This document shows positions 1 through 7,583 of a DNA stretch of 36,893 nucleotides, one piece after another. The notes below the pieces were generated by a model that was not told where the DNA came from, ran no database searches, and worked only from the letters and a program-made list of their open reading frames with translations. Both the position numbers and the translations under genes were made by a program. This stretch comes from an uncultured Halieaceae bacterium. Lineage in GTDB: Bacteria; Pseudomonadota; Gammaproteobacteria; Pseudomonadales; Halieaceae. The number at the start of each line of letters is the position of its first letter. Position 1 is the stretch's first letter. The stretch lies in contig CAJXDE010000010.1 in NCBI GenBank assembly GCA_913052635.1, forward strand, positions 1 to 36,893, given 5' to 3'.

Positions 1-1258
1 GCGAGTCCATCGCCGCCTCGTACCCCTCAATATCCAGACTCAGCCCTCGCTCGCGAGCAATATCATTGGTCAAATCAACGGGGAATCCATAAGTATCGTA
101 AAGCTTGAAGATCACGTCGCCCGGGATGGTCTGGTCGGCAATCTGCTCCAGCGCCTCCTCAAGAATGGCCATACCGTTGTCGAGTGTCCGGGCAAATTGC
201 GCTTCCTCGCCCTGCAAAGCTGACGTGATCGCCGACAGCTGGGAGACGAGCTGTGGATACGCCTCGCCCATTTGAGCCACCAGCTCAGGCACCAGCTCAG
301 CAAAAAAGGGCTCCTTGGCGCCCAACTTATTTCCGTGTCGAATCGCGCGACGAATGATGCGCCGCAGCACATAACCCCTGCCCTCGTTGCCGGGTATCAC
401 ACCATCGGCAATCAGAAACGCCGTCGAGCGGAGGTGATCAGCGATCACTCGCAACGATTTGTCCTCGCTATCACTCGCTCCTAGCTGTTTTGCCACTGCA
501 TTGATCAGCGCGGTGAAAAGATCGATTTCATAGTTGGAGTGCACGTGCTGTAGCACCGCGGCGATGCGCTCCAAACCCATCCCGGTATCCACAGACGGAG
601 CGGGTAGCGGGTGGAGTTCTCCTTGAGCGTCCCGGTTATACTGCATGAACACCAGGTTCCAAATCTCGATATACCGATCGAGATCATCATCCTCGCTACC
701 CGGGGGCCCGCCAGGGACATCCGGGCCATGATCGTAGAAGACCTCTGAGCAAGGGCCACAGGGACCGGTATCGCCCATTTGCCAGAAGTTGTCCTCATCT
801 AGGCGGGAGAGCCGCGCGGGATCAACCCCGATCTCGTCTACCCAGATCTGTGCCGCTTCATCATCGCTGATGTGCACCGTGACCCACAGCCGCTCAGGGG
901 GTAACTGCAACGTCTCCGTCAAAAACTGCCAGGCAAATTGAATCGCCTCGCGCTTGAAGTAGTCGCCGAAGCTGAAATTGCCCAGCATTTCAAAAAACGT
1001 GTGGTGGCGGGCCGTATACCCCACATTCTCGAGGTCGTTGTGTTTACCACCCGCTCTGACACACTTCTGAGCTGTCACTGCCCTCTGATAAGGGCGCTGT
1101 TCAAGACCCAAAAAGGTCTCCTTGAACTGGTTCATACCCGCGTTGGTAAAGAGCAGCGTGGGGTCATCCGCCGGCACCAGCGAGCTCGAATCCACGCGTG
1201 TGTGACCCTGCGTCTCGAAATAACTGAGAAATGCTTCGCGGATTTCAGCGGTGTTCAT
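1..1258 (-). CDS. alaS: Alanyl-tRNA synthetase, N-terminal part (cut by window edge)
   Basis: Charges tRNA-Ala with alanine in the cytoplasm. About 419 codons are present from the ATG at 1258; the editing and C-terminal domains lie outside the window (family length is about 870 residues). The start reads [19 protein letters not shown], followed by the class II catalytic-core signatures [17 protein letters not shown] and [19 protein letters not shown], then [14 protein letters not shown] and the NLVFMQY strand. These are typical of bacterial AlaS. It is the last visible gene of a minus-strand run behind Trm112 and HIT, 43 bases downstream of the HIT stop, so co-transcription is likely. No frameshift is visible. 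Identification is secure. Confidence 0.96.
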   Translation of the reverse strand, partial: MNTAEIREAFLSYFETQGHTRVDSSSLVPADDPTLLFTNAGMNQFKETFLGLEQRPYQRAVTAQKCVRAGGKHNDLENVGYTARHHTFFEMLGNFSFGDYFKREAIQFAWQFLTETLQLPPERLWVTVHISDDEAAQIWVDEIGVDPARLSRLDEDNFWQMGDTGPCGPCSEVFYDHGPDVPGGPPGSEDDDLDRYIEIWNLVFMQYNRDAQGELHPLPAPSVDTGMGLERIAAVLQHVHSNYEIDLFTALINAVAKQLGASDSEDKSLRVIADHLRSTAFLIADGVIPGNEGRGYVLRRIIRRAIRHGNKLGAKEPFFAELVPELVAQMGEAYPQLVSQLSAITSALQGEEAQFARTLDNGMAILEEALEQIADQTIPGDVIFKLYDTYGFPVDLTNDIARERGLSLDIEGYEAAMDS

Positions 1259-1301
1259 GGGGACTTCTCTTGCTCAGGTGGTGGTCAGGGGCGGCGGCTA
1301 A

Positions 1302-1658
1302 TCAGTTCAGGTCAGCCGTCAGCTGACCCTCGGTCATCTCGCGCCCGGCCAGAATATGGAGGTGAAGGTGGAAAACGGTCTGGCCTCCCCCTTCACCGTT
1401 ATTGATCACGAGCCGAAACGCATCACCCACACCAAGATCCCCGGCAACACGACCCGCCACCAGTAATAAGTGGCCCAATAGCTCCTGGTCGTCAGCGCTC
1501 GAGTCCACCAATCGGGGAATGGGCTTCCGCGGAATGATCAGCACATGAGTGGGCGCCTGCGGGTGGATGTCGCGAATCACCACGCATTGGTCGTCCTCGT
1601 AGAGAAATTCAGTGGGTATTTCACCCCGGGTGATCTTGCCGAAGATGGTGTCTTCCAT
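1302..1658 (-). CDS. HIT-family nucleotide-binding hydrolase (HinT-like)
   Basis: 118 residues, the usual size of the HinT branch of the histidine triad family, which hydrolyses purine nucleoside phosphoramidates such as AMP-lysine. The N-terminus MEDTIFGKITRGEIP is characteristic, and the triad HLHLHIL has its histidines at 97, 99 and 101. The phosphate-loop segment NNGEGGGQTVFH precedes it. It is soluble, with no signal peptide. It lies 10 bases after the Trm112-like gene and 43 bases before alaS, so the three probably share a transcript. HinT is linked in the literature to adenylated by-products of aminoacyl-tRNA synthetases, which makes the alaS neighbour plausible, but a functional link here is inference. 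Confidence 0.93.
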   Translation of the reverse strand: MEDTIFGKITRGEIPTEFLYEDDQCVVIRDIHPQAPTHVLIIPRKPIPRLVDSSADDQELLGHLLLVAGRVAGDLGVGDAFRLVINNGEGGGQTVFHLHLHILAGREMTEGQLTADLN

Positions 1659-1668
1659 AGCGTCGTGC

Positions 1669-1854
1669 TCAGTCCAGCTTCTCGTCGGCGGTCAGGGCGC
1701 GGGCTTCTTCCTCTAGCATCACAGGGATACCGTCCCGAACCGGATAGGCTAGGCCACTAGCCTTACACAAGAGCTCTTGTGTTTCCTCGTTGTAGACCAA
1801 AGGCGCCTTGCTCACCGGGCAGACGAGGATATTAAGCAACTTGGGGTCGAGCAC
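1669..1854 (-). CDS. Trm112/YcaR-family small protein
   Basis: 61 residues, matching the length and pattern of E. coli Yca[14 protein letters not shown], then [19 protein letters not shown], then [14 protein letters not shown]. The family includes Trm112, a small activator subunit of methyltransferases, and many bacterial members are uncharacterised. The usual CPxC zinc knuckle reads CPVS here (Cys12, then Ser15) and only one further Cys (Cys30) is present, so zinc binding is doubtful. It starts a tight minus-strand group with the HIT gene and alaS. In other gammaproteobacteria this family often sits next to lpxK/kdsB, which is not the case here. Confidence 0.88.
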   Translation of the reverse strand: MLDPKLLNILVCPVSKAPLVYNEETQELLCKASGLAYPVRDGIPVMLEEEARALTADEKLD

Positions 1855-1955
1855 GGGTTAGTCCTGCCGTTGAAAAGACAAAGTATACGGCCTTGTCACC
1901 CGGAGAGCACCGTCCTGTCCGACGCAGGAATGAATACCCGCCGCCAGAGCGATGC

Positions 1956-2828
1956 TTAATCAGGCATTGGCGGGACCAGCAACTGGGGATCAATGCGCTG
2001 GTTAAACCAGCTCATACGCCAATCGAGGTGAGGCCCGGTCGCCCTGCCCGTCGCACCGATCGCGCCAATCAGATCGCCGGTGGCGAGTTGATCGCCCACC
2101 GCGACAGACACCTCACTTAAATGCAGGAACGAGGAGGAGAGTCCATAGCCGTGGTCAAGGATCACCGTGCCCCCCGAGTAAAAGAGGTTGGGCTCGGCGA
2201 GAGTGACCTCCCCGGCTGCCGGCGCAGTGACCGGCGTGCCCGTGGGTCTCGCAACATCGACCCCATAATGGGGCGTCCCCGGCGTACCGTTGTAGATCCG
2301 CTGGCTACCGTAGACGCCGCTGATACGCCCCGTGACCGGCCAGACAAATCCGTCGCGCACTGCACGTAAGCCGTCATCTCGAGACAATCGCTGCGCTTTG
2401 GCGATGCGGACTTTGGCGCGCTCGGCTCTAATACGTTCCAGGTGCTCCTCACTTGGGGTAACCGTTTGCTGGGGCACACCGGTGATTTCCTGCAGCCGAT
2501 ACTCCCGGACCGTCACTGCCACCTCCTGCACACAGGTATCGTCGGTGGTGATCGTTAATGTATTGGCGCGGGGCATATCTCGACCCAGGCCCAATAGGAA
2601 CGCGCCATTGGACAATACCGGCACCGTAATGTCCGCAAAGGTGACCGTGGCCGACGGAAGCGTATACCCCCGCAAGATGCCGCCCTGAATCGCGTTACCT
2701 TCCAGCGTCGTGCACGGCTCCGCAAATGCAACGCCAACCCAGCAGGCGGTCAACTGCAACGCACTGATCCATAATCTGCGAAATCGGTCATGGCTCCAAC
2801 CGGCCAACGAGCTGATTGTGATAGTCAC
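1956..2828 (-). CDS. Secreted M23 (LytM-type) metallopeptidase
   Basis: Probable periplasmic peptidoglycan endopeptidase or a LytM-like regulator of amidases. I choose the GTG at 2828, preceded by AAGGGGAAAG, because it gives a normal signal peptide (arginines, then a hydrophobic stretch ending CWVGVAFA before EPC). The frame is open to an ATG at 2876, which would add 16 residues. From the GTG the protein has 290 residues: an N-terminal beta-rich region, an Arg/Ala-rich helix around 130-155, then the M23 domain. Zinc-site motifs are HYGVD (His187, Asp191), FLHLS (His236) and GPHLDWR (His267). The last motif has Asp where many family members have the second His of HxH, a variant I recall as common in proteobacterial M23 proteins. 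It is transcribed away from greB. Confidence 0.88.
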   Translation of the reverse strand: MTITISSLAGWSHDRFRRLWISALQLTACWVGVAFAEPCTTLEGNAIQGGILRGYTLPSATVTFADITVPVLSNGAFLLGLGRDMPRANTLTITTDDTCVQEVAVTVREYRLQEITGVPQQTVTPSEEHLERIRAERAKVRIAKAQRLSRDDGLRAVRDGFVWPVTGRISGVYGSQRIYNGTPGTPHYGVDVARPTGTPVTAPAAGEVTLAEPNLFYSGGTVILDHGYGLSSSFLHLSEVSVAVGDQLATGDLIGAIGATGRATGPHLDWRMSWFNQRIDPQLLVPPMPD

Positions 2829-3018
2829 CCTTTCCCCTTGTATGTTGTTACTGGCGAGGCTTGGTCCTGCCATCATTTCTGCGACATCTGGTTAAAGTAA
2901 CGGCTAAGGCAGATGGTATTACAGCACTGGCATTCCGTGTTTGGTATGCGGAGTTTAGCTCTTAGACACGCTACACAGACTGGGTGGACGGGAACGCATG
3001 TTCACACCGCTTGTGGCA

Positions 3019-3047
3019 TTCCCACTCTGCGTCCACCGTTCTACACT
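3019..3047 (+). promoter_or_regulatory. Candidate sigma70 promoter for greB (possibly leaderless)
   Basis: TTCCCA (3019-3024) and TACACT (3042-3047) are separated by 17 bases. The expected start of transcription, about 7 bases further on, falls on or next to the greB ATG at 3054. No Shine-Dalgarno sequence is visible before that ATG. This is a by-eye prediction. Confidence 0.35.
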
Positions 3048-3053
3048 TTGCCC

Positions 3054-3551
3054 ATGGGCCGCTATCGACCACCCCGCCCTGCGGGCTCTCCCTATATCAC
3101 CCCCGAGGGTGAGGAAGCGCTGCGGACCGAACTCCATGAACTATGGAAAGTCGAACGCCCCGAGGTCACCAAAGCGGTTTCCGCAGCGGCGGCTAACGGC
3201 GACCGCTCAGAGAACGGCGACTATATTTACGGCAAGAAACGACTGCGGGAAATCGACTCCCGGGTGCGGTTTTTGCGCAAGCGGCTGGATGCACTGCAAG
3301 TCGTTGAGGGCCCCTTGGGCGATCGCAACAAGGCATGGTTCGGCGCCTGGGTGACGCTCGAAGACGAGGAAGGTACTGAACAAGTGTGGCGAATCGTGGG
3401 CCCCGATGAATTCGATGTCAGCCAGGGGAAAATATCCTGCGACTCACCACTTGGGCGGGCGCTGCTGGGTCAGCCGGTTGGCAACGACATCCAGCTGGAG
3501 ACCCCCGAAGGGCGCAGTTATTGGACCTTGATCGACGTCGAGTACCTGTAG
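3054..3551 (+). CDS. greB: Transcription elongation factor GreB
   Basis: Binds the RNA polymerase secondary channel and stimulates cleavage of backtracked transcripts. The ATG at 3054 gives 165 residues beginning MGRYRPPRPAGSPYITPEG, which matches the family N-terminus. The frame is open further upstream, but that part has no family resemblance. The N-terminal coiled-coil contains the NGDRSENGDYIYGKKRLREID signature around the acidic tip, followed by RVRFLRKRLDAL. The C-terminal FKBP-like domain carries DSPLGRALLG and ends WTLIDVEYL. KKRLREIDSRVRFL favours GreB over GreA. It is a single gene divergent from the M23 peptidase gene, with bfd following on the same strand behind its own Fur box. 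Confidence 0.94.
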   Translation: MGRYRPPRPAGSPYITPEGEEALRTELHELWKVERPEVTKAVSAAAANGDRSENGDYIYGKKRLREIDSRVRFLRKRLDALQVVEGPLGDRNKAWFGAWVTLEDEEGTEQVWRIVGPDEFDVSQGKISCDSPLGRALLGQPVGNDIQLETPEGRSYWTLIDVEYL

Positions 3552-3585
3552 CTACCGGCTTTCTCACTGCTCTCGCGAATCTTAT

Positions 3586-3609
3586 TGACAATCATTCCCA
3601 TTATCATTA
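3586..3609. promoter_or_regulatory. Fur box upstream of bfd
   Basis: TGACAATCATTCCCA (3586-3600) matches the 7-1-7 Fur consensus TGATAATGATTATCA at 12 of 15 positions when read on the minus strand. An overlapping CATTATCATTA follows directly (3599-3609). It ends about 10 bases before the bfd ATG, a position that would block transcription when iron is plentiful. Confidence 0.75.
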
Positions 3610-3619
3610 CCGTGGGACC

Positions 3620-3835
3620 ATGTACATTTGTATCTGCAAAGGCGTCACAGAAAGTGCCATTCGCGAGCAAGTTTGCGCGGGCGCAACATCTGTCGATGAA
3701 GTCAGCCGTAATACGGGTTGCTCAACCCAGTGCGGCAAGTGCCTGCTCAGGGCGCAGCGGGTCGTTGAAGATGCCCGCTTGGCATCGTCATCCGCCCCGT
3801 CGGGCGCGGCCATGGGAGCAACCGCTTCCGCCTGA
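3620..3835 (+). CDS. bfd: Bacterioferritin-associated ferredoxin
   Basis: Small [2Fe-2S] protein that reduces the bacterioferritin core and so releases stored iron. The ATG at 3620 gives 71 residues starting MYICICKGVTESAI. The cluster ligands of the family are all present (Cys4, Cys6, Cys38, Cys41), with an extra Cys34 in GCSTQCGKC. The C-terminal tail, rich in Ala and Ser, is a few residues longer than E. coli Bfd (64 residues). It lies directly behind a Fur box, consistent with induction in low iron, and 115 bases before bfr on the same strand. An upstream in-frame extension exists but would run through the Fur box. Confidence 0.95.
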   Translation: MYICICKGVTESAIREQVCAGATSVDEVSRNTGCSTQCGKCLLRAQRVVEDARLASSSAPSGAAMGATASA

Positions 3836-3886
3836 GAATACGAATACTTCTCACTTCCATTTTTATTAACAAAATCAGTCACTTAG

Positions 3887-3915
3887 TTGCACTCCTCCCT
3901 GGGGTTAGTTATAGT
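3887..3915 (+). promoter_or_regulatory. Candidate sigma70 promoter for bfr
   Basis: TTGCAC (3887-3892) and TATAGT (3910-3915) are spaced by 17 bases and lie 35 bases before the bfr ATG. The -10 hexamer is one base from consensus, while the -35 is weaker. Having its own promoter would let bfr be regulated oppositely to the Fur-controlled bfd. Confidence 0.5.
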
Positions 3916-3950
3916 GCGCCCTGTCCAAAATACTCAGGCAGGTAAACCCC

Positions 3951-4433
3951 ATGAAAGGCAACCCCGAGGTGCTCAAGCACCTGAACAAAATCCTCTACAA
4001 CGAACTGGTTGCGATCAATCAGTATTTTCTTCACTCAAAAATGTTCAAGGATTGGGGGCTCACTGAGCTCGCGGAGCACGAGTACCACGAATCGATCGAT
4101 GAGATGAAACATGCGGACGCGCTGGTTGAGCGAATCCTGTTCCTTGAGGGCATTCCAAACCTTCAGGATCTAGGCCAGCTGCGGATCGGTGAGACGCCGA
4201 AGGAAATGTTGGAATGCGACCTCCAACTGGAGCACATTGCGCATACTGATTTAGTTGCCACAATCCAGTGCTGCGAAAAAGAAAATGATTTCGTTTCGCG
4301 CGATCTCGCTAAGAATATTCTCGAGGCCGAGGAGGAACACGTGGATTGGCTCGAAACACAGCTTTCGTTGATCGAGCGGGTGGGTGAGCAGAACTACCTA
4401 CAAACAGCTATGAAAACTGTTAAGCCCGTTTAA
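3951..4433 (+). CDS. bfr: Bacterioferritin (haem-type)
   Basis: Forms a 24-subunit iron storage shell and oxidises Fe(II) at a diiron ferroxidase centre. The protein is 160 residues, starting MKGNPEVLKHLNKILYNELV. All ferroxidase ligands are at canonical positions: Glu18, Glu51, His54, Glu94, Glu127 and His130. Met52, the axial ligand of the inter-subunit haem, is also present (ESIDEMKHAD), so this is a functional haem-binding subunit rather than the haem-free type. The start is preceded by GCAGGTAAACCCC. It pairs with bfd upstream and faces the iron operon that ends at 4477. No clear terminator is visible in the 43 bases between them. Confidence 0.97.
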   Translation: MKGNPEVLKHLNKILYNELVAINQYFLHSKMFKDWGLTELAEHEYHESIDEMKHADALVERILFLEGIPNLQDLGQLRIGETPKEMLECDLQLEHIAHTDLVATIQCCEKENDFVSRDLAKNILEAEEEHVDWLETQLSLIERVGEQNYLQTAMKTVKPV

Positions 4434-4476
4434 GGCATCGCTCTCTGATGACCCGTTCAAAGGGGGCTTCCAGCTT

Positions 4477-5397
4477 TTAAACGACAGACATGGGACGCAG
4501 GTCATCAATACCGAATTCCTCGACGTCCATCCGTGGCTCCGGAAGTCCGTAACTAAGCTCTTTCGCCTCGCTACCGGCTACCCAACTTCTATTGAACCTA
4601 TCCCAGATAGCCAAAAAGGAACCATAGTTGGGATGTGAATGGGCGATGGAGTGATGCAATTGGTGCTGCGCCGGACTTATGAGCAAACGCTCAGCCCTAC
4701 CGAAGTGAAATGGCACATGACTGTGTCTCAAGTTAGCCCCCAGTAAGGTCAAAAGAAAGCCCAGCGCGTTGACCCCCAAGATATCCCAAACCTGTAGGCC
4801 ATGCCCAAACAGCCACACAAAAATCCCTGACATCAAACCCAGAGATAGTACTGCCCTACTGGAATTGATAAAGCTCTCCACCGGATGGGTGCGATGAACC
4901 GTCACCGGCGTGAGTGTCGTAGCCGAATGGTGCACTTTGTGGAAACGCCAGAGCACTGAGAAACGATGCATGCAGACATGCATTAAAAAGCGCATCCAAT
5001 CATCAAACAAAAAAGCAGTCAGCGTGAAAGCAATAGATATCGCGACAGGCGACCAAGAGAAAATGTGGCTTTCCGTCACATTAAAGTGCAGAAACTTTGT
5101 GACGGTAAGCGAGACGACAACTTGACCACCCAGCACGGGTGCAAATAAGACCACTTTGAGAAAACTGTTTAACGCAAAAAGCAAATAGTCCAAGCGAGTT
5201 GAACTGTTCCACCAGTAGGCAGAGCTGAAGAGTTTACTTGTCATTTCACTCAGCGAGCGACGATTTGATGAAAATCTGAAATAGATTAATGCGATAACCG
5301 CCGCGCTCAGCAAATTTAACCAATAGAGCCGTTTGCCAGGGTCGGCAAGAACAAATAACGCATCTCTGAGACTAAAGATTAAGTATTCGAGTTCCAT
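4477..5397 (-). CDS. Sterol desaturase/fatty acid hydroxylase family membrane protein
   Basis: 306-residue integral membrane diiron oxygenase-like protein. The family histidine clusters are complete: HVCMH (140-144), HKVHH (153-157), HSH (225-227) and HQLHH (245-249) with His253 following. Several hydrophobic segments (about 25-40, 72-100, 115-132, 183-222) surround them. Known members hydroxylate or desaturate lipids, sterols or carotenoids; the substrate here is unknown. It is the last gene of the minus-strand iron operon and begins 5 bases after the stop of the FecA-like receptor gene, so it is almost certainly co-transcribed. A lipid-modifying diiron enzyme is an unusual partner for an iron-uptake receptor. 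No truncation is seen. Confidence 0.88.
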   Translation of the reverse strand: MELEYLIFSLRDALFVLADPGKRLYWLNLLSAAVIALIYFRFSSNRRSLSEMTSKLFSSAYWWNSSTRLDYLLFALNSFLKVVLFAPVLGGQVVVSLTVTKFLHFNVTESHIFSWSPVAISIAFTLTAFLFDDWMRFLMHVCMHRFSVLWRFHKVHHSATTLTPVTVHRTHPVESFINSSRAVLSLGLMSGIFVWLFGHGLQVWDILGVNALGFLLTLLGANLRHSHVPFHFGRAERLLISPAQHQLHHSIAHSHPNYGSFLAIWDRFNRSWVAGSEAKELSYGLPEPRMDVEEFGIDDLRPMSVV

Positions 5398-5402
5398 GAC
5401 AA

Positions 5403-7583
5403 TCAGAATTGATACTTAACTCGACCGATAAGTGACCGGGGCCTATTTGGCCGCGCACCAAAGGGCCGATGCGACACGATTGCCGCCTCGTCAGAGGCAT
5501 TCAACAACAAGAGCTGCCAAGTCAAAGTTTCACTAGCTCGGTAAGACACAGTTAGATCAATAGTAGTGAAGTCGTCTGCATGTAGATCTTCATTTATCAG
5601 CCCAGCCCCCGGCACCTCCCGCATTTTTGACTGAAAATCTAGAGATGCTTCTACACTCCAATCATTCCTGAAAAAACTGACGCGAGCATTGCCCGTGCTC
5701 TCGGGGACATAAGGCAATTCATCCCCTGCTCGCACCAGACCCCACTGAGAGAAGCCTGAGAAGAACGTCTCTCCAAATTCCGATTCCGTGTACGTGTAAG
5801 ACAACGCCATTTCCAGTTCTACGGAAGCCGGAAGGCTCATTGCATGAAGCGCAGAAAACTCAACTCCCGTGATCTCTACTTGACCTCCGTTGAACTCTGA
5901 ACCTGGCACGCAATTGGGGTCGCTTACACGACAGCGACCTATCAAGTTATCGTAGTCACTGTGAAACCCCGTCACAGATGCCTCTGAGTCACCCGAAGAA
6001 AAACGCAGTCCCAACTCGTAGTTTAGGCTCTCCTCGTGATCCGCTCCTGAAGCGGGGCCAGCGGGTGAGAATCCTTCGTAAGCACCCAGAAATAAGGATA
6101 TTGAATCAGTCACTTGCCAGATTCCACTTATAGATGCAGCAGTGAGCTCCTGTTTCTGACCCTTCACTGTATCAATCAGATAGTTGGCAACTTCGCCGTC
6201 AATATTCTCGTGCCTCAAACCCAGTGAGAGAGCAAAGTCTCCCAATGAAAACTTTGAGGTAATGTGAGTAGCCCATGCATCTGTCGTTGCCTTATTTAAA
6301 GTTTTAGGCGATCGGGGAATGCCATCGGACACCATAATGGAATTGGACATCAAGTATGTCCGCGGCTGATGATCTCTCTCAACTTGATCCGTGTGGAACC
6401 TGAGCCCGACGAGAGTATCCATGCTGACACCCCATAACTCCCTAGTATCAGAGAGAGTCCATTGGAAGCCACCATTCACGTATTTTCTAAAATTATTTGT
6501 TACGTCTAAGGTTTGGTCGGGGGACCCCAACGAATCTCTCTCGCCTGTCAGGATGGAATAGTAAAGCTCGTATTGATCAGGGGCAGCCAATATTCTCTGA
6601 AGTGACGGGCCTCGCCAAAAGCGATCCAGCTTATTCCAAGATCTATCGAACTTATTCCAGTAAAGCTTAATGTTCGTAGTGTTTGTTGGTGTCAATCTCG
6701 CACTGTAATTCAGCAACGCGTTGTAATGCTCTGAAGTAAATTTGGCGAGCTGCGAAGCCGCATATCTCCTGTTCGGCGTAGCTCTAAAATCGTCGTCAGT
6801 CAGCCCTAGATAGGTTTCATCCGCTACCTCGTCACCAACCTCCAACAGGAACGATACCCGATGTTCGAATCGCGATTTTGGAAGAGCGTAGGCAAGCTTT
6901 ATGCCGATATCGTTGCGCTCGAAACCTGTATCCTGATTGCTTCTATCCACCCGCTTGAAACCGTCTGCGCCGTAGCTGAGCACATCGAGGACATATCCGA
7001 AGTTACCCTCAGTAGCGCCGTATGAGAACTGCCCCTTGTAATATCCGTCTGAGCCGGCGCTGAGATCAATGAACCCTTCCGAGGCACCCTCGGGAATTGA
7101 TGGCGAAGCCAAATTGATGGCGCCACCCACGGTGTGCGGGCCGTAAGCAGTGGCCGCAGGGCCTTTTAAAACCTCCACACTGGCGATCCGGCTAACGTTG
7201 GGAATGTAGTAGGCTGCTGGGGCTGAGTAGGGGGCCGGAGTGATCAAAACCCCGTCCCTCATAATGGTGACTTTCTGACTTCTCTCGGCGGCAGCACCGC
7301 GGATTCCAATGTTTGGTCTGAGACCAAAGCCATCTTCCTCACGAATGTAAACACCCGCTACTTGATTAAGAACCTTACGCAGATCAATTTGGTCAAAACG
7401 TTCCAGGTCCTGCTCGCTGATGAAGTTCGCGGAGCCAGACACGTTTTTGGCAGCAGTTTTGCTGCCAATGATTAAAACTTCCTCTAACGCTGGTTCAGAT
7501 ATGGGCGCAGACACAGCCCAAACGGATGAGAAGCTTGCGATACAAATAAAAGCGATCCAAATGCGCGGCATAGCATGACGCAT
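5403..7583 (-). CDS. TonB-dependent receptor, FecA-like
   Basis: Outer membrane gated porin, probably for a ferric chelate. From the ATG at 7583 it has 726 residues; a TTG one codon upstream is also possible. The ATG overlaps the stop of the imelysin-like gene (TGATG), so the two are translationally coupled. A signal peptide ends near WAVSA. The TonB box region reads LEEVLIIGS. The plug has GLRPNIGIRGA, then MRDGVLITPAPYSAPAAYY and VEVLKGPAATAYGPHTVGGAINLAS, a pattern I associate with FecA-type ferric citrate receptors. The barrel ends with the expected aromatic residue (VKYQF). No FecI/FecR sigma/anti-sigma pair is nearby; the upstream Fur box is the visible control. Confidence 0.92.
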   Translation of the reverse strand: MRHAMPRIWIAFICIASFSSVWAVSAPISEPALEEVLIIGSKTAAKNVSGSANFISEQDLERFDQIDLRKVLNQVAGVYIREEDGFGLRPNIGIRGAAAERSQKVTIMRDGVLITPAPYSAPAAYYIPNVSRIASVEVLKGPAATAYGPHTVGGAINLASPSIPEGASEGFIDLSAGSDGYYKGQFSYGATEGNFGYVLDVLSYGADGFKRVDRSNQDTGFERNDIGIKLAYALPKSRFEHRVSFLLEVGDEVADETYLGLTDDDFRATPNRRYAASQLAKFTSEHYNALLNYSARLTPTNTTNIKLYWNKFDRSWNKLDRFWRGPSLQRILAAPDQYELYYSILTGERDSLGSPDQTLDVTNNFRKYVNGGFQWTLSDTRELWGVSMDTLVGLRFHTDQVERDHQPRTYLMSNSIMVSDGIPRSPKTLNKATTDAWATHITSKFSLGDFALSLGLRHENIDGEVANYLIDTVKGQKQELTAASISGIWQVTDSISLFLGAYEGFSPAGPASGADHEESLNYELGLRFSSGDSEASVTGFHSDYDNLIGRCRVSDPNCVPGSEFNGGQVEITGVEFSALHAMSLPASVELEMALSYTYTESEFGETFFSGFSQWGLVRAGDELPYVPESTGNARVSFFRNDWSVEASLDFQSKMREVPGAGLINEDLHADDFTTIDLTVSYRASETLTWQLLLLNASDEAAIVSHRPFGARPNRPRSLIGRVKYQF

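Noticed and set aside
938-1405. Plus-strand frame across alaS and the HIT gene
   Set aside because: It is antisense to two well supported genes, has no recognisable domain and no ribosome binding site.
2877-3053. Stretch between the M23 gene and greB checked for a tRNA or small RNA
   Set aside because: I could not find a cloverleaf, a strong hairpin with a U-run or any other RNA signature.
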